DNA of 15,421 bases from JBCCYM01 sp039190005. Lineage in GTDB: Bacteria; Pseudomonadota; Gammaproteobacteria; UBA12402. Positions 1 through 7,587 of this stretch are shown one piece after another. The translations under genes were made by a program, and so were the position numbers. The notes under the pieces are model-generated. The model ran no database searches and was not told where the DNA came from. It saw nothing but the letters and a program-made list of their open reading frames with translations. How positions within the stretch are numbered: position 1 is the first letter of the stretch; each line of letters opens with the position of its first letter. The stretch is from assembly GCA_039190005.1 (NCBI GenBank), contig JBCCYM010000044.1, positions 1-15,421 on the forward strand. Reading direction: 5' to 3'.

Positions 1-2
1 AT

Positions 3-734
3 GTTTTTCATATGATTGGTTTTTTTAACATTATTCTTATAGGCTTTATATTTGGTTTATCATTGTTTTATAAAGGGCTAATCAGAATATTGGTTATTAC
101 TGCTATTATTCCTTCTCTGGTTATATGGATTTACGCGACTTCCTATGGAATAAGAAACATATTACCATTATATCCAATAGTTTTTATTGTTTTTGGATTT
201 ATTTTGATCAAATTATATGATGGCTTTTTAGCGAAAAAATTTAAACTGATAAAACATAAAAATATTTACCACAAATCTAACTATAAATTCTATTTAATTT
301 TATTAGTGTTTATTTTGCTGGCTTTACCTTTTATTGTATTAAAAACACTAGGATACGATTATAAAGAAATCATAGAAAAAAATAATCATCAACTTTTTTA
401 TGTCGGTAGTTACTATAACAGGCCTAAAATTAACTTCCAATTAAATACACTACTAAGCCAAAAGCTAAAAGATGATAAGAAGCTACTAACTAACTCAATG
501 CCAATTGACCGTTTGTCTGCCATTATTAAAAGTGAAAATGTAATATATCGTCGATATTTGATTGGTATTTCTGTAGAACAATTAAAGCAGAATGAAGCTC
601 AATATTATCTCATGGTACTTCTTCCAGGTAGAACATATAAGCAACGTAAATATTTAAGATATATGGAAAGAAAAGGAGTACTAGATAATTGTCAATCCCT
701 TGGACCTTACAGATTATGTGATATAGTAAAATAA
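3..734 (+). CDS. C-terminal part of a membrane glycosyltransferase-like protein (cut by window edge)
   Basis: The frame is open to the left edge (Val-Phe-His precede the first Met at 12), so this is probably the 3' part of a longer gene. The visible part has about four hydrophobic segments (roughly residues 1-18, 24-41, 52-68 and 93-111, counting from Met at 12), then a soluble tail of about 130 residues. The segment RNILPLYPIVF resembles the R-LLPLYP element near the last membrane helices of GT-C glycosyltransferases of the ArnT/PMT type, which move sugars from polyprenyl-phosphate donors at the cytoplasmic membrane. No catalytic loop is visible because the N-terminal half is missing, so donor and acceptor are unknown. 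The gene is much richer in A+T than gyrB next to it (some lines near 20-30% G+C by eye), which fits a surface-polysaccharide gene and possibly transfer. The family call is tentative. Confidence 0.55.
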   Translation, partial: VFHMIGFFNIILIGFIFGLSLFYKGLIRILVITAIIPSLVIWIYATSYGIRNILPLYPIVFIVFGFILIKLYDGFLAKKFKLIKHKNIYHKSNYKFYLILLVFILLALPFIVLKTLGYDYKEIIEKNNHQLFYVGSYYNRPKINFQLNTLLSQKLKDDKKLLTNSMPIDRLSAIIKSENVIYRRYLIGISVEQLKQNEAQYYLMVLLPGRTYKQRKYLRYMERKGVLDNCQSLGPYRLCDIVK

Positions 735-743
735 TTTAAGATA

Positions 744-758
744 AGGTCATAATGACCT
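744..758 (+). terminator. Weak hairpin after the glycosyltransferase-like gene
   Basis: AGGTCA-TAA-TGACCT forms a perfect 6-bp stem ten bases after the stop codon. The following sequence (ATTCATAATTTT) is only loosely T-rich, so this may be a weak intrinsic terminator or a chance palindrome. Confidence 0.3.
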
Positions 759-776
759 ATTCATAATTTTCAATTA

Positions 777-805
777 TATACACTCCCACCAAAACATGCT
801 AAAAT
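777..805 (+). promoter_or_regulatory. Candidate gyrB promoter
   Basis: TATACA (777-782) and TAAAAT (800-805) are separated by exactly 17 bases and match the sigma-70 -35 and -10 boxes at 4/6 and 5/6 positions. They lie 45 bases upstream of the gyrB start, the only AT-rich gap before the operon. Confidence 0.4.
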
Positions 806-850
806 CCCCATAAATAGTCAAACAGCAAACAAAGCAAAAGAGGTAAAACA

Positions 851-3262
851 ATGAGCAATGAATATGGCGCTCAGAATATCAAAGTTTTAAAAGGTCTTGA
901 GGCGGTCAGGAAGCGTCCGGGGATGTATATTGGTGATACCGATGACGGCACCGGTTTGCATCATATGGTTTTCGAAGTGGTGGATAACTCCATCGATGAA
1001 GCTTTGGCAGGCTATTGTTCCGCTATTTCAGTAGCAATTCACGCGGATAACTCGGTCACTGTTCAGGATAATGGGCGTGGTATTCCAGTGGGTGAGCATC
1101 CGGAAGAAAAACGCTCGGCGGCTGAAGTGATTATGACTGTGTTACATGCCGGCGGTAAGTTTGATAATAGCTCTTACAAGGTCTCAGGCGGATTGCATGG
1201 TGTTGGTGTGTCGGTGGTTAACGCCCTTTCGGAAGCGCTGGAATTGACAATTCGCAGTGGCGGCAAAATTCATCAGCAGCATTATCATGACGGTAAGCCC
1301 GATGAGCCGCTCAAGGTGATAGGTGACGCGGAACATACCGGCACAACGGTAAAATTCTTACCGAGCAAAGAAGTCTTTTCCGATACGGTTTTCCATTATG
1401 ATATTCTCGCTAAACGCTTACGTGAGTTATCTTTTTTGAATCCAGGCATTACGATTCATTTAAAAGATGAACGCAATGGCAAAGAAGATACTTTCCAGTA
1501 TGAAGGCGGTATCCGTTCGTTTGTTGAACATCTGCATAAGGTTAAAACAGCAATTAATGATTCCATTTTCTATTTTCTGACCGAAAAAGACCAGATGATT
1601 GTTGAAGTGGCTTTGCAATGGAATGATGGTTTTCAGGAAAATATTTTCTGTTATACCAATAATATTCCCCAGCGTGACGGTGGCACGCATTTATCCGGTT
1701 TTCGCGCGGCCTTGACCCGGACTCTGAATACTTATATTGATAAAGAAGGTTACGCTAAGAAATTCAAAATCTCAGTCAGCGGCGATGACGCCCGTGAAGG
1801 TTTAACCGCGGTGGTATCGGTGAAAGTGCCTGATCCTAAGTTCTCTTCGCAGACTAAAGATAAACTGGTATCGTCGGCGGTCAAACCGGTTGTTGAATCG
1901 ACCATGGCGGAAAAATTGCATGAGTTTCTGGTGGAAAACCCACGCGAGGCAAAGTCGATTGTGTCAAAAATTATTGACGCCGCGCGAGCGCGTGAGGCAG
2001 CGCGTAAAGCCAGAGAAATGACCCGCCGTAAAAGTGTGCTTGATGTCGCCGGTTTGCCCGGCAAATTAGCCGATTGCCAGGAAAAAGACGCGACCAAATC
2101 AGAATTGTTTATTGTCGAGGGTGATTCCGCCGGCGGTTCCGCCAAGCAGGCACGGGATCGTCGTTGTCAGGCGATTCTGCCTTTGAAAGGTAAGATTTTA
2201 AATGTCGAAAAAGCCCGTTTCGATAAAATGCTTTCTTCCGCTGAAGTCGGCACCTTGATTACGGCTTTGGGTTGCGGCATTGGACGGGAAGAATTTGATG
2301 TCGAAAAACTACGTTATCATCGCATTATTATTATGACCGATGCCGATGTTGACGGTTCGCATATCCGTACGTTATTGCTGACATTTTTCTATCGACAAAT
2401 GCCGGAAATTATCGCTCGCGGTCATGTTTATATCGCCCAGCCACCGCTATATCGCATCTCAAAAGGCAAAAAAAGCCGTTATATTAAAGATGATGATGAA
2501 TTACAGCGCTTTCTCATGGCCGAAGCCTTGAACGAAGCCGCGTTTTATGGCGATGTTAACGCTATGGCAATCAGTGGTGAGCGTTTGTCCGAGTTGGTTA
2601 AGCGACAGCAGCAGTTTGATCAGTTATTGCGCCGCGGTGAAAAACTGTATCCACGCGAGATTTTAGAGCAAATGCTGCATCTTGACGCCTTAGACACAAG
2701 TTTATTATCCAACAAACAAGGCATGACCACATGGTGTGACGCGCTACAGCAACGTTTAAATGATATCAGCACCGAACTGCATACCTATGCCGTCAATTTA
2801 TCGGAAGACAGTGAAAACCACAGCTATTTACCAGCGGTTAAGGTGAGTTTAAATGGTGTTGAAGTCGATTGTTATTTTTCATACGGGTTTTTGACCTCAA
2901 GTGATTACAACAGCATGACCACACTGGCGGCAGAGCTTTATAGCATGGTAAAAGATGGCGCCTTTGTGCAGAAAGGTGAGAAACAATCGCCGGTAAAAAG
3001 TTTTGCTCAAGCGATAGCCTGGCTGATTGACGACGCAAAACGTGGACAGAATATACAACGCTATAAAGGTCTAGGTGAAATGAATCCGGAACAATTATGG
3101 GAAACCACCATGGATATGAGTAGCCGACGCATGTTGCAGGTGAGTATTGAAGATGCCGTCATTGCTGATCAAATGTTTACCACATTGATGGGTGATCAAG
3201 TCAAACCTCGCCATGATTTTATTGTTGAAAATGCCTTGTCAGCGGTTAATATTGATATTTAG
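851..3262 (+). CDS. gyrB: DNA gyrase subunit B
   Basis: ATP-driven subunit of the GyrA2B2 topoisomerase that introduces negative supercoils into DNA. At 803 residues it has E. coli-like length. The GHKL ATPase domain shows Glu42 and Asn46 in FEVVDNSIDE, DNGRGIP at 73-79, Lys103 in AGGKFD and GGLHGVGVS at 113-121. The transducer has QTKDKLVSS with the ATP-sensing Lys near 336-338. The TOPRIM domain has EGDSAGGSA (Glu423) and the metal-binding Asp497, Asp499 and Asp501 in MTDADVDGSH. Asp425 and Lys446, which align with quinolone positions 426 and 447 of E. coli, are kept. Residues about 551-720 correspond to the long insert of gammaproteobacterial GyrB, and QRYKGLGEMNPEQLW closes the tail. The start is supported by AGAGGT six bases upstream. 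Odd point: the residue aligned with E. coli Arg136, a coumarin contact, is Ser. Confidence 0.99.
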   Translation: MSNEYGAQNIKVLKGLEAVRKRPGMYIGDTDDGTGLHHMVFEVVDNSIDEALAGYCSAISVAIHADNSVTVQDNGRGIPVGEHPEEKRSAAEVIMTVLHAGGKFDNSSYKVSGGLHGVGVSVVNALSEALELTIRSGGKIHQQHYHDGKPDEPLKVIGDAEHTGTTVKFLPSKEVFSDTVFHYDILAKRLRELSFLNPGITIHLKDERNGKEDTFQYEGGIRSFVEHLHKVKTAINDSIFYFLTEKDQMIVEVALQWNDGFQENIFCYTNNIPQRDGGTHLSGFRAALTRTLNTYIDKEGYAKKFKISVSGDDAREGLTAVVSVKVPDPKFSSQTKDKLVSSAVKPVVESTMAEKLHEFLVENPREAKSIVSKIIDAARAREAARKAREMTRRKSVLDVAGLPGKLADCQEKDATKSELFIVEGDSAGGSAKQARDRRCQAILPLKGKILNVEKARFDKMLSSAEVGTLITALGCGIGREEFDVEKLRYHRIIIMTDADVDGSHIRTLLLTFFYRQMPEIIARGHVYIAQPPLYRISKGKKSRYIKDDDELQRFLMAEALNEAAFYGDVNAMAISGERLSELVKRQQQFDQLLRRGEKLYPREILEQMLHLDALDTSLLSNKQGMTTWCDALQQRLNDISTELHTYAVNLSEDSENHSYLPAVKVSLNGVEVDCYFSYGFLTSSDYNSMTTLAAELYSMVKDGAFVQKGEKQSPVKSFAQAIAWLIDDAKRGQNIQRYKGLGEMNPEQLWETTMDMSSRRMLQVSIEDAVIADQMFTTLMGDQVKPRHDFIVENALSAVNIDI

Positions 3263-3276
3263 TCACACCAGAGCCG

Positions 3277-3600
3277 ATGAGTGCTTTAATTGATAATCTG
3301 GAAAAATTATTGTCCGCAGGACAGGATAATGCGATGTTGCGTTTTAGTCTCGGCAGCCATTATCTACAAAATAAAGATTACGACAAAGCGGAACAGCATT
3401 TAAAAAAAGCTCTGGATTTTGACCAGCAATACACCGCCGCGTGGAAATTGTTAGGTCGCGCTTTAGCAGCACAACATAAAGATGATGAAGCAATCGACTG
3501 TTATCATCAAGGTATTGAATTAGCCGAAAGCAAAGGCGATATTCAAGCGGCTAAAGAAATGCGTGTTTTCTTAAAACGACTGGAAAAAAACAAATTGTGA
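3277..3600 (+). CDS. Small tetratricopeptide-repeat protein
   Basis: A 107-residue protein made almost entirely of TPR-type helical hairpins, about residues 18-52 (with LGSHYLQNKDYDKAEQHLKK and a following AL) and 53-88 (LGRALAAQHKDDEAIDCYHQ and GIEL). TPR units bind partner proteins or peptides; there is no signal peptide, membrane segment or enzymatic motif, so it is probably a cytoplasmic adaptor. The partner is unknown. It starts 14 bases after the gyrB stop with only a weak Shine-Dalgarno (GAG), and its TGA overlaps the GTG of mutY in the form GTGA, suggesting co-transcription and coupled translation. Similar small TPR proteins beside mutY or gyrB are plausible in related genomes, but that is not something this sequence can show. 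Confidence 0.85.
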   Translation: MSALIDNLEKLLSAGQDNAMLRFSLGSHYLQNKDYDKAEQHLKKALDFDQQYTAAWKLLGRALAAQHKDDEAIDCYHQGIELAESKGDIQAAKEMRVFLKRLEKNKL

Positions 3601-4655
3601 CCACGGAACAGCAGTTTCAACAAACCGTTCTCGCCTGGTATGACCAATTCGGACGCAAGCATTTGCCGTGGCAAAAAAATAAAACCGCTTATAAGGTTTG
3701 GATTTCGGAAGTCATGCTGCAACAAACTCAAGTCGGCACGGTTATCCCCTATTTTGAACGTTTTATGCGGCACTTTCCTCAAGTGAGCGATTTGGCTGCT
3801 GCCGACCTTGATGAAGTATTACATTTATGGACAGGACTAGGCTATTATTCTCGCGCGCGCAATCTCCATCGCGCCGCGCGAATGCTTATGACTGAATTTG
3901 CCGGCAAATTTCCTGATAACCGCGACGCATTACAAAAATTACCTGGCATCGGTCGTTCAACCGCCGCCGCTATTCTGTCTTTAGCATTCAATCAACCAGC
4001 GGCTATTCTTGATGGCAATGTCAAACGATTACTAAGCCGTTATTGCGGCATTAGCGATCCTATTAATGACAGCAAAACCGAGAAACAGCTATGGACACTG
4101 GCGGAACAATTTGTCCCGCGACAACGGGTCGCCGATTATACCCAAGTATTGATGGATTTAGGCGCGATGATCTGTGTACGTCGGCAACCCTTGTGTTCAG
4201 CCTGTCCGATCGCGACAACTTGTGTTGCTTTTCAGACGGGTCAACAGCAGCAGATCCCCTATAAAAAACCACGCAAAAAATTACCCACTCGCACCACCAT
4301 CATGCTGGTGTTACAGGGACCACAGCAACAGATTCTATTGCAAAAACGTCCGATGACTGGCATCTGGGGCGGATTATGGAGCTTTCCCGAATACCAAAAT
4401 GAATTTGATGGCGACATTGCGCTATTTTGTCAGCAGCATTTCGCTGTCACACCCATGCTAATAGAACCATTAACGGCTTTCCGTCACACATTTAGCCATT
4501 TTCATTTACAGGTTACGCCTTTATTGATAAAAATTGATCAATTGCCCACGCAAATCATGGCATCAGAAACCATGCTTTGGTATGATAGTTCCAATAAGCA
4601 AACCATTGGTTTGCCACAACCGGTAAAACGATTACTGGAAAAACTAAAATTATGA
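3597..4655 (+). CDS. mutY: Adenine DNA glycosylase MutY
   Basis: Removes adenine mispaired with 8-oxoguanine, the last check in the GO repair pathway. The 352-residue length is standard. The HhH-GPD core shows the catalytic Glu38 in WISEVMLQQTQ, the GLGYYSRARNL helix (about 81-90), the helix-hairpin-helix LPGIGRSTAAAI (115-126) and the catalytic Asp139 in ILDGNVKR. Cys193, Cys200, Cys203 and Cys209 form the C-X6-C-X2-C-X5-C [4Fe-4S] site. The C-terminal NUDIX-like domain (about 230-350) carries TFSHFHL near 298-304, matching the FSH loop that reads 8-oxoG. The GTG start overlaps the upstream TGA by four bases, and the TGA stop overlaps the yggX ATG in the same way, so the three genes are likely translationally coupled. 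No key residue is missing. Confidence 0.98.
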   Translation: MTTEQQFQQTVLAWYDQFGRKHLPWQKNKTAYKVWISEVMLQQTQVGTVIPYFERFMRHFPQVSDLAAADLDEVLHLWTGLGYYSRARNLHRAARMLMTEFAGKFPDNRDALQKLPGIGRSTAAAILSLAFNQPAAILDGNVKRLLSRYCGISDPINDSKTEKQLWTLAEQFVPRQRVADYTQVLMDLGAMICVRRQPLCSACPIATTCVAFQTGQQQQIPYKKPRKKLPTRTTIMLVLQGPQQQILLQKRPMTGIWGGLWSFPEYQNEFDGDIALFCQQHFAVTPMLIEPLTAFRHTFSHFHLQVTPLLIKIDQLPTQIMASETMLWYDSSNKQTIGLPQPVKRLLEKLKL

Positions 4656-4924
4656 GTCGTATTATTTTTTGTCAAAAACTGAATAAAGAAGCACAAGGTC
4701 TGGATTTCGCGCCCTATCCTGGTGAATTGGGTGAGAAAATTTATAAGCATATCTGTCAAGAAGCTTGGCAACAGTGGTTAGCGCATCAGACCATGCTGAT
4801 TAATGAAAACCGCTTGAATATGCTAGACCCTAAAGCGCGTCAATTTCTTGCTGAAGAGATGGAAAAGTTTCTTTTCGGCAAAGGCAGTGACAAACCCGCG
4901 GGTTATGTGCCGCCTGATGAGTAA
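4652..4924 (+). CDS. yggX: Fe(2+)-trafficking / oxidative-stress protein YggX
   Basis: A 90-residue protein of the YggX family, which helps protect iron-sulfur proteins from oxidants and is linked to Fe(II) handling in the cytoplasm. The hallmark N-terminus SRIIFCQKL carries the conserved Cys7, followed by DFAPYPGELGEKIY, EAWQQWLAHQTMLINE and a C-terminal MEKFLFG, all in the expected order. Length is typical. The ATG overlaps the mutY stop (ATGA). The mutY-yggX pairing is the common gammaproteobacterial arrangement and makes functional sense because MutY carries an iron-sulfur cluster. It is the last gene of the gyrB-side run; an inverted repeat follows 11 bases after its stop. Confidence 0.97.
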   Translation: MSRIIFCQKLNKEAQGLDFAPYPGELGEKIYKHICQEAWQQWLAHQTMLINENRLNMLDPKARQFLAEEMEKFLFGKGSDKPAGYVPPDE

Positions 4925-4935
4925 AATTAATCTAT

Positions 4936-5024
4936 CCGTCATTCCCGCGAAGGCGGGAATCCAGAGAACAAACTACAGGCACAAACATTTTTCTTCTGGA
5001 TTCCCGCCTTCGCGGGAATGACGG
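4936..5024. repeat. 30-bp perfect inverted repeat of dRS3-like units
   Basis: Arms 4936-4965 and 4995-5024 are exact reverse complements, separated by 29 bases. Each arm contains a smaller palindrome, ATTCCCGCGAAGGCGGGAAT at 4941-4960 and its reverse complement at 5000-5019, with 8-bp stems. This matches the ATTCCC-N8-GGGAAT pattern known as dRS3 in Neisseria, and similar units are common in other proteobacteria. The transcript would form a 30-bp hairpin and could end or stabilise the yggX message. The right arm ends 47 bases before the proS start. Confidence 0.9.
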
Positions 5025-5071
5025 GGAAATATGGGAATAACGGTATTGCAATATTATTTACAGAAATTATC

Positions 5072-6337
5072 ATGTATAGAAGCCAATTATTATTAACCAC
5101 TCGAAAAGAAACGCCGGCAGAAGCAGAAATCGTCAGCCACCAGCTGATGCTAAGAGCTGGTTTAATTCACAAACTCAGCTCCGGTCTTTATACCTGGCTG
5201 CCATTGGGATTGCGCGTATTACAGAAGATAGAACGTGTGGTACGTCAAGAGATGAATGCCATCGGCTGTCAGGAAATCATGATGCCTTGTGTTCAACCGG
5301 CGGAATTATGGCATCAAACCAAGCGCTGGGAAGCGTACGGGAATGAGTTATTAAAAATTCAAGATCGACACCAACGGGAATTTTGTTACGCGCCAACAGC
5401 GGAAGAAGTCGTCACCAAAACCTTACAGCAGTTACTCTCCAGTTATAAGCAATTGCCAGTGACGGTTTATCAAATCACTAACAAATTTCGTGATGAAATA
5501 CGACCACGTTTTGGTATATTACGCGCGCGCGAGTTTATCATGAAAGACGCCTATTCTTTTCATCTGAGTAATGATAGCCTCAATGAAACTTATCAGCGCA
5601 TGTTTAAAGCCTATCATCGTATTTTGGATAATCTTGGCTTAGCGTTCCGAGCGGTCTCGGCGGATGGTGGTAATATTGGCGAAGGCACTTCACATGAATT
5701 CCAAATTTTAGCTGATATTGGCGAAGATGAAATTCTTTACAATGATGCCGGCACTTACGCCGCCAATGTCGAAATTGCCGCAAAAGCTGGCCTAAAAGCC
5801 GGTGATATCAGCCCGGATGGTCAAGGACAATTAAAAAGCACCCGCGGCATTGAGGTTGGTCACATTTTTCAGCTTGGGGATAAATATACTGCCGCGCTCA
5901 ATGCCGCCATTACAGATGAAAATGGAAATAGAATCAATATGTTAATGGGATGTTACGGTTTTGGTGTTTCCCGTGTCGTCGCGGCAGCGATTGAACAACA
6001 TCATGATAATAAAGGTATTATCTGGCCAAGCGCCATCGCGCCTTTTGCTGTCATTATCATCCCCATTGGTTTTCATCAATCGGCAAAGGTGAAAAAGGCA
6101 ACGGAGCGACTCTATCATCAATTACAAGATAGCGGCATTGAGGTGTTGCTTGATGATCGTCAAGAACGTCCAGGCATGATGTTCAACGAAGCCGAGCTGA
6201 TCGGCATTCCTCACCGTCTGGTGATCAGTGATCGCGGCTTAAGTGATAAAACAGTTGAATATAAATCAAGAAAATGCGATAATAGCGAACATATTGATAT
6301 AAGCGATATCGAAAAGATAATCCGCTATATTGACTGA
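5072..6337 (+). CDS. proS: Prolyl-tRNA synthetase lacking the INS editing domain
   Basis: Class II synthetase that charges tRNA-Pro with proline. Translation from 5072 gives 421 residues, against about 570 for the usual bacterial enzyme. The N-terminus (SQLLLTTRKETPAEAE) lines up with E. coli ProS, which rules out the in-frame ATG at 5018 inside the repeat. Motif 2 (FRDEIRPRFGILRAREF, about 139-155), SHEFQ (207-211), GIEVGHIFQLG (259-269), motif 3 (GVSRVVAAAIEQ, 298-309) and the anticodon-binding domain (about 325-421, with DDRQERPG) are present. The editing insert that normally lies between motifs 2 and 3 is missing: AANVEIAAKAG (230-240) runs almost directly into SPDGQGQL (247-254). The flanks are gammaproteobacterial in type, unlike the alphaproteobacterial ProS lacking INS, so this looks like an internal deletion. 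No good Shine-Dalgarno precedes the ATG. Confidence 0.96.
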   Translation: MYRSQLLLTTRKETPAEAEIVSHQLMLRAGLIHKLSSGLYTWLPLGLRVLQKIERVVRQEMNAIGCQEIMMPCVQPAELWHQTKRWEAYGNELLKIQDRHQREFCYAPTAEEVVTKTLQQLLSSYKQLPVTVYQITNKFRDEIRPRFGILRAREFIMKDAYSFHLSNDSLNETYQRMFKAYHRILDNLGLAFRAVSADGGNIGEGTSHEFQILADIGEDEILYNDAGTYAANVEIAAKAGLKAGDISPDGQGQLKSTRGIEVGHIFQLGDKYTAALNAAITDENGNRINMLMGCYGFGVSRVVAAAIEQHHDNKGIIWPSAIAPFAVIIIPIGFHQSAKVKKATERLYHQLQDSGIEVLLDDRQERPGMMFNEAELIGIPHRLVISDRGLSDKTVEYKSRKCDNSEHIDISDIEKIIRYID

Positions 6338-6376
6338 TAGCGTCAAATCAGATGGCTTATCGGTAACTCAAAAAAG

Positions 6377-6411
6377 CTAAAGAGGTCAGAGCGGCACGCC
6401 ACCTACTTTAG
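6377..6411 (+). promoter_or_regulatory. Hairpin in the leader of the PfkB-family kinase gene
   Basis: In the 122-base gap between proS and the kinase start, CTAAAGAGGT (6377-6386) pairs with ACCTaCTTTAG (6401-6411) as a 10-bp stem with a single bulged A; a small GCG/CGC stem can form inside. No U-tract follows, so it is not a simple terminator. It ends about 33 bases before the strong ribosome binding site. It matches no riboswitch class that I recognise. Confidence 0.45.
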
Positions 6412-6443
6412 AAACTCAAGGTTTTATCAAATTATTACAATTT

Positions 6444-6450
6444 GGGAGGG
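6444..6450 (+). promoter_or_regulatory. Strong ribosome binding site deciding the kinase start
   Basis: GGGAGGG lies nine bases before ATG 6460. An in-frame TTG at 6442 would start within this site, so the ATG is the likely start. Confidence 0.8.
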
Positions 6451-6459
6451 TATAACAAC

Positions 6460-7488
6460 ATGTCTGGCATCGCGTGCGCGGGTAATTGGGTATTAGACCG
6501 CAGTAAATTTATTAAGTATTATCCTGAGATCAGTGGTCATACCACGATCTACAAATCCGTCCCTTCCATTGGCGGGGGTGCCCTCAACGCGCTCGCGGCT
6601 TTAACCAAACTCCAACCAGATTTTCCATTACATGGTATGGGTCTTATTGCTGGCGAAACCTTACGTGGTAAAGAATTGATGCGACTTTGCAAGGAAGAGA
6701 ATATCAATATGGATTTTGTTAAATCAGTACCTGGTCAATCCAGTTTTACCGATGCCATGATTTTACCAGATGGCTCTCGCACTCAGTTTCATTGTCCCGG
6801 TGTCAATGATTTATTTAAACCAGAAGATGTGTCAATTGATCAACTCAAAGCGGCAAAGGTCAAATTATTTTATTTAGGCCATTTGATGATTTTAGCTGGT
6901 ATGGACGCGGCAGATGAAACCTATGGTGTTAAATCGGCGCGTTTATTACATGACGTACAACAAGCCGGTATAAAAACTGTTATTGATATTATCAGCAATC
7001 CATCACTGTCTTATGAAAAATTGGTGTTACCGGCACTACCTTACGCCGATTACCTGATATGTAATGAATTTGAAGCCGAACAAATTACTAAAGATAAAAT
7101 TCGTCGTGTTCACGGTCGCTTGTCACTACCCGGTTTAAAAAATGCCGCTGAGAAAATGCTTAGATTAGGCGTTAAAAATACGGTTGTGATCCACTCACCA
7201 GAATCTTCTTACGCGATGGACTGTGATGGCAATCAATACCATCAAAATCCATTGAAAATTCCTGCTGACTGTGTTATTGATACTTGCGGTGCCGGCGACA
7301 CGTTCTGTGCCGGTATGTTGTATGGCATCCACGAAGATTGGGATATGCAAAAATGCTTGCTACTCGCTTCTTGTACTGCTGGCGCGGCGGTAACCAGCAA
7401 TACCAATACTGCTGGCATTTTACCGCTTGCTGACACCTTAGCATTGGCCGACAAATGGCCGCCAGAAACCAGCAATGTTGTACTGTAA
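6460..7488 (+). CDS. PfkB-family carbohydrate/nucleoside kinase
   Basis: A 342-residue ribokinase-fold kinase that should transfer phosphate from ATP to a sugar or nucleoside hydroxyl. The N-terminal PfkB signature region is SIGGGALNALAALTKL (36-51). The C-terminal signature is DTCGAGDTFCAGMLYG (274-289), with Asp280 the expected catalytic base and GAGD the anion hole. CNEFEAEQI (201-209) matches the NE-E region of ribokinase-type enzymes that helps bind Mg-ATP. No membrane segment or signal peptide is present. The opening CAGNWVLD and GGGALNALAAL do not match ribokinase, adenosine kinase, RfaE or fructokinase well enough to name a substrate. The gene stands alone, with a structured leader and its own ribosome binding site; a hairpin follows 47 bases after the stop. 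Confidence 0.88.
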   Translation: MSGIACAGNWVLDRSKFIKYYPEISGHTTIYKSVPSIGGGALNALAALTKLQPDFPLHGMGLIAGETLRGKELMRLCKEENINMDFVKSVPGQSSFTDAMILPDGSRTQFHCPGVNDLFKPEDVSIDQLKAAKVKLFYLGHLMILAGMDAADETYGVKSARLLHDVQQAGIKTVIDIISNPSLSYEKLVLPALPYADYLICNEFEAEQITKDKIRRVHGRLSLPGLKNAAEKMLRLGVKNTVVIHSPESSYAMDCDGNQYHQNPLKIPADCVIDTCGAGDTFCAGMLYGIHEDWDMQKCLLLASCTAGAAVTSNTNTAGILPLADTLALADKWPPETSNVVL

Positions 7489-7505
7489 ATTTTAATTATT
7501 TTTTA

Positions 7506-7520
7506 TGCGGTTTTTAGGTT
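7506..7520 (+). repeat. Solo copy of the outer-arm motif of the composite repeats
   Basis: TGCGGTTTTTAGGTT closely resembles the ends of the composite repeats at 10475-10490 (TGCGATTTTTAGGTTT) and 15325-15341. No 19-nt units accompany it here. It may be a remnant or a chance match. Confidence 0.4.
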
Positions 7521-7535
7521 GAACCATCCTCGTTG

Positions 7536-7561
7536 TACTTAGCGTTCTTACGCTAAGTATT
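7536..7561 (+). terminator. Probable terminator after the PfkB-family kinase gene
   Basis: TACTTAGCG (7536-7544) and CGCTAAGTA (7551-7559) form a perfect 9-bp stem with a 6-base loop, followed by a modest TTATTT run. It lies between two forward genes. Confidence 0.55.
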
Positions 7562-7587
7562 ATTTCCAACAGGCGCCTAGAAAGTGC

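Noticed and set aside
1750..2145. Long minus-strand open frame inside gyrB
   Set aside because: It is antisense to the most conserved part of gyrB and shows no independent coding signal.
5018..5071. Earlier start for proS at 5018
   Set aside because: The ATG lies in the dRS3-like repeat and the extra 18 residues have no counterpart in ProS proteins.
6338..6459. Known riboswitch upstream of the PfkB-family kinase
   Set aside because: No conserved core of a riboswitch class that I know could be found; kept only as a candidate hairpin.
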